DNA of 64,000 bases from Cerioporus squamosus (GCA_022592435.1 JABYQS010000015.1:310001-374000), one strand, 5' to 3'; shown: positions 13,201 through 24,877, counted from the first letter of the stretch. Notes: generated by a model from the letters alone, not told the origin. A program made the numbers and translations.

Positions 13201-16181
13201 ACACGAGGGCAACAAGTTCGGCGAGCCCAGCGTTAGCTTGACTTGTAACGCCGCGGGACTGCGACAACAATCCCAGCTCGACTGCACCGACAAAGGGGAG
13301 GGAATCGGCCTCCGAGGGGTCCGGAAGGCCGCAGTCATGGTAGAGACGCGTGAGGTCTGCTTTGATGTGGACCCCGATCTTCTCGACACGGTTGCTTCGG
13401 AGGAATACGAGGAGAGTGGTCGGCAGATGTAGGTACCCCTCCTTCAAGAACTGAGACACCTGTAGGGATAAGTATGCATGAGACGACGTCGCCTAGTAGT
13501 ACCGCAGTAAGTGACATACCGGGATCAGAAGCACTGACCGCTTGTACGTCAGTGAAATGAGTGCAACCCGCCCTTGAATGCCGTTGGCACGGTCAACAGA
13601 CCACTCCATATCCATCGCGACCTGGATCCGAGAAGACTCCGTGTCTCCGGTAAGTTCCTCTATGATACCGTTGATGCGATGATTGATCTGGTATGTCGAG
13701 CTCAGAATTGTGATGTCCCATTCAGACGGGACGACGAGCGGGGGCAGATCAGAGCTAGGGACTGGGGTAACGTCGCGGAGAAGGGACGGGAGAACGCGCT
13801 CGAGTTCGGGCTTATCGCCACGGACATTATCTGTGAAGACCAGTTGTATGTCGCTATGACCGTACTTGCGAAGAGAGTGCGGTATTCTTGCAAGTAGAGG
13901 CATGAATTGGTCGTGTGCTTTCGTCGGGGTGAGCGTCATGGACCGGCACTCGCCATACTCATTCACAACGGTGTGAAGAGCGCTGAACACCTCCTCGCCG
14001 TTGACCTTGATCAAATGCTTTGGGACCTATGACAGGCTATCAGTCTGAGGTGGAATACGAATGGTTCAGTTACGTACCTTGTGACTATGATCCATACAAA
14101 TGATAGTCGCTGGAAGCATGGCCGAATACTGGTCCATCTCCTCCCCATACTTCTCAATAAGCGTGTTATAGACATCACGGAAGTAGGCCTGCGTTGGAAC
14201 GAATCCCGCGTACCCACTCAAGTCGGCCCAGTCACTGAACTCGGTGTGTAGCGCGAGGAAGCTAGTGCTGACAAGGGGCAAGCGAACCTTGACCATTTCC
14301 AGGAACTGCGCCATCAGTCGTTCATATCGTCTGTAGTGAAACGAACGGATCGTCTTCACGAAGGGCGACGGCCCGAGACCGCGCTGGAACGATGAACGGA
14401 GAAGACCGGCGAGTCGATCTGTGAGGCCGTTACGATAGCTAAGCACGAACGTGAACTCCGCAGTGATGGATGGTGGAAGCACTGAGAGAAGGGATGGCGA
14501 CCAGCTCGGGTAGACCTTCTTGCAATCTTCATGAGCGCAGTAGTAGCGGTATCCAATGATATACATATTGTCCTCGACATCGATGATACGGCGAGGAGCG
14601 CGGGGAAAGCTCAAGCAGCGGAGCATCACAAAATGACCGTCCTTGTTCTTCCGGTTTGAACCCTTGCATGCGGGACAGGGAATACGTCGCGGATGTATCA
14701 GGAGGTGCGGGAGCCAGACGAAGTATCGCGGCAAGTAGAAAGTGCCGGGTGGAGTTGAGCGATGTTTTGTGCCAAGAAGACCGGTGCTCGAGGTACAAAA
14801 AGAAACTGCCCGCTGTCGTAGCACGATGGCTTGCCGGACGGGTTGCGGGCCATCTCGCATCGTAACCTCTCGCAGACATTGCTGTAGTCTGCCGAGAGCC
14901 ACAAGGGGAGTGTCGGACGCAGGCGCGTCTTCCCAGTCTGCGTGTCTGTTGCTCCATCGCCAGACGCACCCTCGCCAGCACCGGTGCCGCCGTCCTCGTC
15001 ATCCTCGTCATCCTGAGGCTGACCGTCGGCACTGTCCTCTTCCCGAGCATCCCCACCATCCCACTCTGCATCGTCACCCTCCCAATCGAACTCATAATTG
15101 CTGCCTATAACAGCCAGTCAGCGAAGGCAGCTCAGATGAAACAGAACGAGGTACGTACCTGTCGTAGTGTCAGCCTGCAGGCTTGTCCTCCACTTCGGGT
15201 CTGACAGTGTCGCTATCCGCACAATGTCGATGTCGTCAAGCGGACGACTCTTCAAAGACGATTGAGCTAAGGAAGAGACGTGAGCGAACAGCACGAGTAG
15301 ACGTAGTTAGCGACATACATGGCCCTGACTCACTTGATGTCGGCTGCGAGGAATCACCGGGGGTTCGCACACCGTCTGAACCAGGTCGGCGTGCGCTGGC
15401 AGCATCCGGACCGGGTGAGGCTCGTGGTACTGAGCTGCGAGGAGGCTCGGAGGAACCTGTCATGAGTATCGAGGGTTCACGGCTGCGTGTCGTGCTCCCT
15501 ATGCATAAGCGTTGTCAATATATATTGCCAGCACACAGCCAGCGTGATGCCTCACCATCCACGACAGAGCTTGCAGCCTCCCGCCGACCTTCACTGCCGG
15601 ACGCGACATTCTCGAGCTCCCCATTCCCTGACTCCGCAACCGTGGTCGTTACTGGTGCACCACGAGCTTCGCTTTGCTCCTGCGTCACAGCGGTCGGTCG
15701 TGCTTGACCTGCAGGTTGGAAATGAGCCGGTCACAGTCGAGTTGCGGCAGGGGCAAGTAGCAATATACATACCTTGCGCCGTGAGCGATTTCTTGAAAGA
15801 GTTTGTGTTGGGTGTTGCGCATGCTGTTGCGTTCGCTGTCTTCCTAGGTCGTCCGACTGGGTTCCCCTTCGTGCCTGCGTCAGGTCTGTTCTTGGATCCC
15901 TTCGGGCGACCTCTAGGACGTTTCGGGGGCTTGGGATTGGACGTGTCGGTAGCGAAGCTCCCAGAAGACGCCTCCATGCGCGATGAGCCTAGCACTGGGG
16001 TCAGACGTGCTCTATATGGTGCAGAGGTGTTCCGAGAGGAAGACGTGTCAAAAGACTGCCCAAATGCGTACACAAAGGGATGACGTAGAGTGTTTACACG
16101 AGTTACTTGTGCCCCATAAGTAGTAAGTCATTTTCAAACTCAGTCACCTCAGGTCCCCGCTACACCTATAGTTCAAGTGCC
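10267..16181 (-). mobile_element. Transposon copy C, complete, 5915 bp
   Basis: Left terminal inverted repeat 10267-10292, right one 16156-16181, same length as copy B. It is the best copy for reading the C-terminal half of the encoded protein: a 638-codon open frame covers 11543-13459, from exonuclease motif II past the candidate catalytic Glu. Confidence 0.9.
10589..16073 (-). CDS. AT-hook DDE-type transposase with inserted WRN-like exonuclease (copy C)
   Basis: Predicted exons in reading order: 15773-16073, 15556-15708, 15334-15498, 15159-15266, 14078-15104, 13520-14026, 11807-13459, 11284-11748, 10665-11231, 10589-10612. All nine introns have GT...AG ends and compatible phases. The consensus protein is about 1,656 residues. 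In order it has AT-hooks (KRPRGRPKG near residue 51, VGRPRK near 73), an acidic stretch near 245-300, a Cys-rich domain starting CPAC near 386 that probably corresponds to a fungal DUF6729-type family, MDHSHK (candidate first Asp, near 581), LVFTDN (second Asp, near 651), exonuclease motifs AMDMEW (near 724), GVHIKADL (near 789) and KYAALD (near 869), then RGTNNVEGGIH (candidate Glu, near 1270), IFYKLPEHLKAYY, and a Cys knuckle CKRCKQPNC...C. The transposase role is inferred from the motifs and the flanking inverted repeats. Copy C lacks one A in a run at 14739-14741, which shifts the frame ahead of the Cys-rich domain. Confidence 0.8.
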
Positions 16182-16213
16182 TCGCTAGGCTCTTGACTTA
16201 TAGGCGTAGCGGG
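16156..16213. repeat. Abutted transposon ends, C-right / TCGCTA / D-left
   Basis: Right terminal inverted repeat 16156-16181, spacer TCGCTA 16182-16187, left terminal inverted repeat 16188-16213. The spacer is the same as at the two other junctions. Confidence 0.9.
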
Positions 16214-19200
16214 CCCCCGAAAATTAATTAAATTAAATGAAATTAAAGAAATTAAATCGTAGGGGGAGGAGGAGAAGGAGGGCGCGACAGGTATTTGTCG
16301 CGCCATTTGGTGGAACAAGATCCGCGAAGTGTGCCGTCGACGAGACCGTGCACTACAAGATGATAGAGTATGACGTACGCGTGTTCCAAGAACTAGAGCC
16401 GAGTATGTACTCGCTACCTCTGCAGCCCGCCCGGAGTCGGTTCACTTGAAGATGAGCCGTCTTCTCGACTGTGGTTAAGAGCCTGACACCATGACGTCCG
16501 TGCTACGGCTTAGCCTCGCTTCGGCTGCGTAGGCTAGATGCGGAGTTTGAGTGAGCGTAAAACAGCTGCATCATGACAGACGTACCTTGCAAGGTCGTGA
16601 TAGGAAGATGCCTTCGCAATTGGGCTGCTTGCAGCGCTTGCATGTCCGAATCTTGCGGGTCCTGGCCGTTGGTCCAGAGCTATCGTGTGTGTGCGTAGCG
16701 TTGAGGTGTTGGAGATGGTCATAGGCATCATCTCTGCGACGACTGGAGGAGCGAATGCCACCGTCTCCGGGCCCGGATGCTTGCGCTTTGCCGCTGTTCG
16801 ACCCGTGCCAGCAGCATTTGATGGTCCCTCAAAGTATGGGAACTGCACGCTCGTCTGTTGCATGCTGATCTGGCCGAGGAGAATCCGACATGCCACGGAT
16901 CCTCCGAGGTGCCGCCGCTTGATGATGGTGCCGTATACGGATCGTGATTGGCGTTTGAACGTGCGAGCCATGTCGGAGTTCGTCGTTGAGCGTTGCGCGG
17001 GGATAGACAGAGATGGAAGGCATAGAGGAGACACAGGGACAAGCAGGCGTCTGATTTGGTCGCAAGCAGCCTTGTACTGCTCAACGGAATTCTCTTCGTT
17101 GCGGTAGTCGAGCCAGATCTTGTAGTATGCCTTGAGATGTTCGGGAAGCTATGACACATTGATTAGCTTCACGCGAGCGACGAAACACGGATGAGCGAAC
17201 CTTGTAGAATATGTTCTTGCCATCACAGTAGGCCGACCATTCCTGAGCTACCGTTACCCAGTTTGGCTGCTTTGCGCCTGAGAAAGGGCCGTTCGGTCGC
17301 TTCGCAAGGACCCGGAAAAGAGAACGCTCTTCGGGCGTGTGAATGGGAAGGATGGCGACCAGTGTACCCTGTTGCGCAGCCAGGTAGACATGTCGGATCT
17401 TCTCTGACCGTGCGAAGTCCGAGCGGTATGGGAGCATCGCGAGCTTCGTCCGTGTGGTCTCAGGAGAGGGTAGTAGCCCAAAGACCTCGGTCGTAGGCCT
17501 CGTAGTCGTTCCCATTCACCCAACAGTCGATGGCGCGGGGTGCTGACGTGGTCGATCGGGGTACAACACAGCGCGGTCTCGTCCACGAGTCTGGCTATGC
17601 GGTTCCTGAGCCAGACGTCGTACGAGCCCTGGTACGGCTTGCCAGTCCGGTTCAGGGTGCCGACCTGCCGGTAAATGTTCTATCAGCAAAGGCTCGTGGG
17701 ATAAGTGAGGATAATGCCATACCGCGACATTATGACAGAATCGATAATCACGTAGAGATTCACAGCGAAGTGCGGTGATGCATTGTAAGAGCCAAAACGT
17801 TTCGCAATATTCTGATGGATGCCACCTTCAACGTTGTTTGTCCCTCGGATGCATCGGTATATGGTGAGACCGTCGCGATCCTTGCCGCTGACCATGTACA
17901 GCTGGATGCCCGGAGGATCGGAGTAGTAACCGAGGCGGATGTTCTCGAGGACGTTGGCAGCTTTTCTCCCAAGAGGCGTCGTTGAAGAGTGGAAGGCCCG
18001 TCGTCGCATCCTTCAATGTCCATACAAAACTAGGACATCGCGAACGCGCTCAAAGAGAACACTGGGCTTAGGAGCGAAACGCCGGACGCGCCGCCACAGC
18101 CAGTCCGGATGAGACAGAAGCATCTGCGCCCACGAGATGTTGCGCTTCTGAAGCACAGCCTCGACCGCGCTCTTGTCGCCAGGATCCGGAAGCAAGATTG
18201 CGTCGCGGAGAGCTCGAGTAAAGGGCCGGCGGAAACCCGTGATGGATAGGGATCTTGAACTGGTCCATCAAGTGCCAGATGTCGCCCAAGACACGAGAGC
18301 GCACAAGCGGCTCCTGATAGTTTGCTGTAGAGTCCGCAAGTTGCTGAATGAGTACCTGCGCACGAGCGAGCGCTGCGGGATCTGATTGTGCATCCGCTAT
18401 GGACTCCTCGGTAGCTGGGTCGTACGCGATGTCGTTGTGCCAGTCGCATACATCGTCGTCAATAGCTGCACTAGGCTCTAACTCCACATCGCCGCTGTCC
18501 AAGGACGTCGGGTGCTGAGAGGTTGACGGTGTGGGTGGTGCGGCGTGAGGGGAGTCGACGGCAGCGGCAGCTTCTGCAAGGGGCAGTCCAGACGGCGAGA
18601 ATGTGGAGCCAGAGAAGATGGAGAGGTTGGGGAGAGGGGAGTCCTGCATCGGTAGGTTGAGTTCTTCGCCCAGATGGTACGGTGCGAGGTCTCGGGTGGC
18701 GCAGAGTAGTTCGAATGGGCATGCAGCGGAAATCTGTGTGATGGGAGTCTCCGTACGGGATGCTAGAAGCTCCTCGCGGACCTTGTACCCCGACTGAATC
18801 ACCCGTGTGATGTTCACGATGTACGCGTCTTGGTGACGTTGACATTCTTGAACTTCGAAGGCCTGTCGAGTGCTATGACGCCATATGCAACCACAGAGCG
18901 GCGGTCCCGCGAGAGAAGTTTCACCTGCGTGCCAGGAAGTGTAGAGGCGGTGATTGCAGTGGTAGGAAGAGGGGCAGGAGATGACAGAGCTTCGTAGACA
19001 GCCCATGTAGCGTATACATCGAGTGCGGCATACTTGACGTACGCATCGGATAGCGCAGGCTCATCCAACCCATCGCTGATCCGTACGGACTCATCCTTCG
19101 GAAGGTGGCGCCGCAACACGAGGGCAACAAGTTCGGCGAGCCCAGCGTTAGATTGACTTGTAACGCTGCGGGACTGCGACAACAATCCCAGCTCGACTGC

Positions 19201-22095
19201 ACCGACAAAGGGGAGGGAATCGGCCTCCGAGGGGTCCGGAAGGCCGCAGTCATGGTAGAGACGCGTGAGGTCTGCTTTGATGTGGACCCCGATCTTCTCG
19301 ACACGGTTGCTTCGGAGGATACGAGGAGAGTGGTCGGCAGATGTAGGTACCCCTCCTTCAAGAACTGAGACACTGTAGGGATAAGTATGCATGAGACGAC
19401 GTCGCCTAGTAGTACCGCAGTAAGTGACATACCGGGATCAGAAGCACTGACCGCTTGTACGTCAGTGAAATGAGTGCAACCCGCCCTTGAATGCCATTGG
19501 CACGGTCAACAGACCACTCCATATCCATCGCGACCTGGATCCGAGAAGACTCCGTGTCTCCGGTAAGTTCCTCTATGATACCGTTGATGCGATGATTGAT
19601 CTGGTATGTCGAGCTCAGAATTGTGATGTCCCATTCAGACGGGACGACGAGCGGGGGCAGATCAGAGCTAGGGACTGGGGTAACGTCGCGGAGAAGGGAC
19701 GGGAGAACGCGCTCGAGTTCGGGCTTATCGCCACGGACATTATCTGTGAAGACCAGTTGTATGTCGCTATGACCGTACTTGCGAAGAGAGTGCGGTATTC
19801 TTGCAAGTAGAGGCATGAATTGGTCGTGTGCTTTCGTCGGGGTGAGCGTCATGGACCGGCACTCGCCATACTCATTCACAACGGTGTGAAGAGCGCTGAA
19901 CACCTCCTCGCCGTTGACCTTGATCAAATGCTTTGGGACCTATGACAGGCTATCAGTCTGAGGTGGAATACGAATGGTTCAGTTACGTACCTTGTGACTA
20001 TGATCCATACAAATGATAGTCGCTGGAAGCATGGCCGAATACTGGTCCATCTCCTCCCCATACTTCTCAATAAGCGTGTTATAGACATCACGGAAGTAGG
20101 CCTGCGTTGGAACGAATCCCGCGTACCCACTCAAGTCGGCCCAGTCACTGAACTCGGTGTGTAGCGCGAGGAAGCTAGTGCTGACAAGGGGCAAGCGAAC
20201 CTTGACCATTTCCAGGAACTGCGCCATCAGTCGTTCATATCGTCTGTAGTGAAACGAACGGATCGTCTTCACGAAGGGCGACGGCCCGAGACCGCGCTGG
20301 AACGATGAACGGAGAAGACCGGCGAGTCGATCTGTGAGGCCGTTACGATAGCTAAGCACGAACGTGAACTCCGCAGTGATGGATGGTGGAAGCACTGAGA
20401 GAAGGGATGGCGACCAGCTCGGGTAGACCTTCTTGCAATCTTCATGAGCGCAGTAGTAGCGGTATCCAATGATATACATATTGTCCTCGACATCGATGAT
20501 ACGGCGAGGAGCGCGGGGAAAGCTCAAGCAGCGGAGCATCACAGGGTGACCGTCCTTGTTCTTCCGGTTTGAACCCTTGCATGCGGGACAGGGAATACGT
20601 CGCGGATGTATCAGGAGGTGCGGGAGCCAGACGAAGTATCGCGGCAAGTAGAAAAGTGCCGGGTGGAGTTGAGCGATGTTTTGTGCCAAGAAGACCGGTG
20701 CTCGAGGTACAAAAAGAAACTGCCCGCTGTCGTAGCACGATGGCTTGCCGGACGGGTTGCGGGCCATCTCGCATCGTAACCTCTCGCAGACATTGCTGTA
20801 GTCTGCCGAGAGCCACAAGGGGAGTGTCGGACGCAGGCGCGTCTTCCCAGTCTGCGTGTCTGTTGCTCCATCGCCAGACGCACCCTCGCCAGCACCGGTG
20901 CCGCCGTCCTCGTCATCCTCGTCATCCTGAGGCTGACCGTCGGCACTGTCCTCTTCCCGAGCATCCCCACCATCCCACTCTGCATTGTCACCCTCCCAAT
21001 CGAACTCATAATTGCTGCCTATAACAGCCAGTCAGCGAAGGCAGCTCAGATGAAACAGAACGAGGTACGTACCTGTCGTAGTGTCGGCCTGCAGGCTTGT
21101 CCTCCACTTCGGGTCTGACAGTGTTGCTATCCGCACAATGTCGATGTCGTCAAGCGGACGACTCTTCAAAGACGATTGAGCTAAGGAAGAGACGTGAGCG
21201 AACAGCACGAGTAGACGTAGTTAGCGACATACATGGCCCTGACTCACTTGATGTCGGCTGCGAGGAATCACCGGGGGTTCGCACACCGTCTGAACCAGGT
21301 CGGCGTGCGCTGGCAGCATCCGGACCGGGTGAGGCTCGTGGTACTGAGCTGCGAGGAGGCTCGGAGGAACCTGTCATGAGTATCGAGGGTTCACGGCTGC
21401 GTGTCGTGCTCCCTATGCATAAGCGTTGTCAATATATATTGCCAGCACACAGCCAGCGTGATGCCTCACCATCCACGACAGAGCTTGCAGCCTCCCGCCG
21501 ACCTTCACTGCCGGACGCGACATTCTCGAGCTCCCCATTCCCTGACTCCGCAACCATGGTCGTTACTGGTGCACCACGAGCTTCGCTTTGCTCCTGCGTC
21601 ACAGCGGTCGGTTGTGCTTGACCTGCAGGTTGGAAATGAGCCGGTCACAGTCGAGTTGCGGCAGGGGCAAGTAGCAATATACATACCTTGCGCCGTGAGC
21701 GATTTCTTGAAAGAGTTTGTGTTGGGTGTTGCGCATGCTGTTGCGTTCGCTGTCTTCCTAGGTCGTCCGACTGGGTTCCCCTTCGTGCCTGCGTCAGGTC
21801 TGTTCTTGGATCCCTTCGGGCGACCTCTAGGACGTTTCGGGGGCTTGGGATTGGACGTGATGGTAGCGAAGCTCCCAGAAGACGCCTCCATGCGCGATGA
21901 GCCTAGCACTGGGGTCAGACGTGCTCTATATGGTGCAGAGGTGTTCCGAGAGGAAGACGTGTCAAAAGACTGCCCAAATGCGTACACAAAGGGATGACGT
22001 AGAGTGTTTACACGAGTTACTTGTGCCCCATAAGTAGTAAGTCATTTTCAAACTCAGTCACCTCAGGTCCCCGCTACACCTATAGTTCAAGTGCC
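16188..22095 (-). mobile_element. Transposon copy D, right edge of the array, 5908 bp
   Basis: Left terminal inverted repeat 16188-16213, right one 22070-22095, after which sequence unrelated to the element begins. It is the most diverged copy. Between about 16710 and 19380 I count at least 14 one- or two-base indels relative to copy C plus scattered transitions. From 19400 to 22095 I see substitutions but no indels. Confidence 0.9.
16510..21987 (-). pseudogene. Transposase-exonuclease gene of copy D, many small indels
   Basis: The start at 21987 and exons 1-6 are open through exonuclease motif I. Downstream the frame is broken repeatedly, for example one base lost near 19374, 19317 and 18820, a gain near 18233, a loss near 18018, a gain near 17962, two bases lost near 17753, and several more in the last three exons between 16710 and 17565. 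Amino-acid changes in the intact half are few; one is a Phe-to-Pro change in DGHFVMLR near 20541. The indels cluster sharply in one 2.7-kb block. Confidence 0.75.
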
Positions 22096-22115
22096 GCCCT
22101 CGGAGTGCCCTCGGA
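22070..22115. repeat. Outer right terminus of the array and flanking 9-bp direct repeat
   Basis: The last right terminal inverted repeat (22070-22095) ends in GTGCC and is followed directly by GCCCTCGGA (22096-22104), two bases, and GCCCTCGGA again (22107-22115). The internal spacer TCGCTA is absent here, which marks this as the real insertion edge. Whether the repeat reflects target duplication or an excision scar cannot be told without the left flank. Confidence 0.6.
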
Positions 22116-22400
22116 GCACTGGCAGTTGGCATCACGTCACTGACGCGCGTCTACGATACCTCTTTCGATGCTCCAAGGCGCTTGTTCGAGTCCATGCCTC
22201 CTTTCCTCCTCTTCTCGACTGTTCATCGACTTCGTCTGCTCTCGGATACCATTCTCTGTCACATACTGCACGAGTCTCACCGGAGCTTGGTCAGCACAAG
22301 CGAAACTACGACGGAAGAACACTGTGACAGGTAAGTATGATTCGTAGAGTCCTCCCGGAGGCCTACTGTCCCTTGTGACTATATTGAGAGGGCTCTTCCA
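22096..22400. other. Intergenic stretch right of the array
   Basis: Apart from the 9-bp direct repeat at its left edge I see no coding exon, RNA gene or inverted repeat here. It separates the outer transposon end from the 3' end of a decayed dehydrogenase gene. Confidence 0.5.
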
Positions 22401-23310
22401 CTAGTCTCGGCCTGCGCGCAACCTATTCACCACCTCCTGGGCTACCTCCGGAATATGCTTTCAGACATCATCCGTGGTGTGTTGCGGCCTCCATCCCAGG
22501 TCCCTCATCGCACGGTCCGGACGGAACCGTGCATTAGTGAAGACCAGGAAGGTGAAAAAGTCGCTCCCGAAGTACTTGACTCGTTCTGACGGCATGAGCA
22601 CCGTCGGGGTTGTTTCTGGTGCCATCCCGAGCGCGACGAGTGACTCCCCGATCTTCGTGCGAAGGTCGTAATGCGTGTACTCATCGTTGCCATCGAAGTA
22701 GTACCCTTCACGCCCGTGGCCGAAGAGGAGGTGGTACACGTCTGCCATTGCCGTTAAGACGCTCCGTCAGTTGCAGCAGCTTCCGTTTGCAAGCAAGCGG
22801 AGTAAATACGCACTTTCTTCCCAGTGGACATTCTGCCAGACGGTCTTCCCGGTTCCGACAATACCAGCACGGCCACGCTTCGCCCATGCCTCCGCGAACA
22901 GTGGCAGCCCGATCGAGGACCGCTTCGAGATACCAGCGTGGAAGAGCGGGCCGGTCGCTGTGCCGTAGACTTGGCAGGGAACGACAATGGACGTGCGCAC
23001 GTACCCTTTCGCGTCTGCCTCTGTAACAAGGAGCTCAGCAGCATGTAATGACGTGGCGCGGGATGGCGTCGAGCATCGCAATGTCGAGTTCCGACTTGAT
23101 GTACGAAGAAGCGAACCCACCGCAAGCGTCGTCGGTGATGATGACGCCGCCGGACCACAGAGCTGGATGAGCGATGGCGCAAGACAGGAGGTGGGGAGAC
23201 TGATGTACGGTGTGGATGAGGATCGGAACATCGCCTGTCTTCTCATGGCGACGCTTGAGTCCGGCAACGACCGCCTTGATTGGCCTCCTCGTCGTCCGCA
23301 GGTCTATCAA
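22401..23310 (-). pseudogene. Decayed, 5'-truncated copy of the neighbouring dehydrogenase
   Basis: The remaining exons are clearly related to the gene at 23516-24795: GLKRRHEKTG (versus GMKKRHNKTG), ILIHT, ITDDA, a VVPCQVYG block, GKTVWQNVH and the C-terminal YLFG/GWRP region. The dinucleotide-binding exons with the TGATGYIGG motif are missing. One extra base sits near 23278 in the AIKAV segment, the intron acceptor before SGGV has lost its AG (near 23153), and a TGA at 22461-22463 interrupts a C-terminus that otherwise continues to TAG at 22401. It probably arose as a partial tandem duplication of the intact gene. Confidence 0.75.
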
Positions 23311-23515
23311 TACTTACCCTTGAAGAAGAGACTGACAGAAGCGAGTCAGTGCAGTATCGAACAGAAAATGTATTGTACATTGGGTTGTATGCAGATACTG
23401 TACACGCGATGGGTCATGGTCCGATTCATTCTCCGGTGAAACAATTTCGCAGGCACACTACGCAAAGTTAGAGTTCGTTTGGCTGCCAGCCCATTGATGA
23501 GTACATACTTTCGAC

Positions 23516-24795
23516 TCAAGCCTTTCCCTCCTGCTGCTTCAAGAGCGCCTCAACTTCGGGCTTTATGCTCTTGAGCATGTCTTCCGTTGTGTACTTGGGC
23601 TTCCATCCAAGCGCCCTGCCTCGGTCACTATGGCAGCGCGAGTTAGTGCCGCTGTACCAGCCCAGAGCCTCGCTGCCGAAGTATTGAACAAGCTCCTCGA
23701 CCGTGAACGTTGTAGGCTCGGAGTCTCCGGCAATGCCGAGCTCAACAAGGGCCTCTCCGATGGCCTTGCTGATCTGGTACCAGCTGTGCTCGCCGTTCTC
23801 GCCGAAGTAGAAGCCCTCCCAGCCATGGCCCGTCTTGTCTGGATTGCTCGTGAGCGAGTCGAAGACTACCATGTAAAGCTCGGCGACTACATGAGACGAA
23901 GACGATCAGTTGTGGTCGTGACAGTACAGTGCCGACACCTACTGTCGTGGATGTGGACGTCCGGCCAGAGAGACTTCCCCTTGCCGACGACACCTGCGCG
24001 CTTCCGTGCCAGAGCTGCCTTAATGAGGGTAGGGATCTGGATGGAGTGAGGATTGGAGACCCCGGCCTGGACGAGAGCATGGTCCGCGATGCCGTAGATC
24101 GTGGACGGAAGCACGATGTAGCAACGAGCGAAGTGGTTATTATCTGCTTTGACGACGCGAAGGTCGACGTTCCGATGGACAGCAGTTTCGGGGATGGACT
24201 TGATCTGCTGGACGTTCAAGTCGCTGTACACAGTCTCGCTCACGTACTCTCCACGCGCATCATCGGTCAACACGCCGGTTCCAGACTGATGACAGGATCA
24301 GCACCGGGTGCGACACTGCTTCGTGCTAGGACACTCACGGTGTGGATGAGTACGGGAGTCTCCCCGGTCTTGTTGTGCCTTTTCTTCATCCCGTTCAAGA
24401 TGGCTCTGATCAAGTCTTCGTTGTCCGCATCTGCCTGCACCACTCATCAGACGAGGCCGACGATGAACCGTCAAGTCTGCGCTGTGCTTACCAGGTTGAA
24501 GATGACCTGCGCTTTCTCTGCCAGGTCATGGACTTTTTGGAGGTCATCGTGCGATCCGATGACAACAGTGACACCGAACTTGGACTTCAGGATCCCTGCT
24601 TTCTCGGGATTCCGAACGAGTGCGTAGATATCAAAGGTGCTGGCGCGAGGGTGGCTGAGGAGGCGCGCGAGCACGCTACCACCGATGTACCCTGCATTCA
24701 GGAGTTCAGCATGCCTCCCAGACCGGCAAAACGCCAACACTGCTGGACGTACCTGTAGCACCGGTGACGAAGATGGTCGTCCGTTCTACTGACAT
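23516..24795 (-). CDS. NAD(P)-dependent epimerase-like atypical short-chain dehydrogenase
   Basis: Starts at 24795 with MSVERTTIFV, splices from GCTACAG (24753) to 24691 and so completes the Rossmann motif TGATGYIGGSV, followed by YALVRNPEKA. A middle exon gives IHTSGTGVLTDDARG, then IVLPSTIYGIADHALVQAG and GKGKSLWPDVH, and the last exon ends LLKQQEGKA with a stop at 23516. The order matches fungal NAD-dependent epimerase/dehydratase-fold proteins of about 330-350 residues. The classical YxxxK pair is not obvious, so I call it atypical. The substrate is unknown. It is transcribed divergently from the WD40-like gene at 25263. Confidence 0.85.
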
Positions 24796-24877
24796 GATGT
24801 TGTTGTAGGTGCTGAATTGTGAACCTCACTCGCAGGTAGACAGGGCATCGAGGAGGAGGTCAAGTCTGTCGGTGTGC

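Larger units (their letters stand above)
1..22095 (-). repeat. Head-to-tail tandem array of a 5.9-kb transposon
   Basis: The first bases of the window recur almost unchanged at 5923, 11843 and 17758, giving unit lengths of 5922, 5920 and 5915 bases. Similarity stops abruptly at 22095, where unique sequence starts. Re-cut at the terminal inverted repeats, the array holds one truncated copy (1-4339) and three complete copies (4346-10260, 10267-16181, 16188-22095). All have the same orientation and the same 6-base spacer TCGCTA. The internal copies differ by only a few indels. The rightmost copy has more substitutions, mostly transitions, as expected for an edge unit that is homogenised less often. 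The left end of the array lies outside the window, so the true copy number is unknown. Confidence 0.97.
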
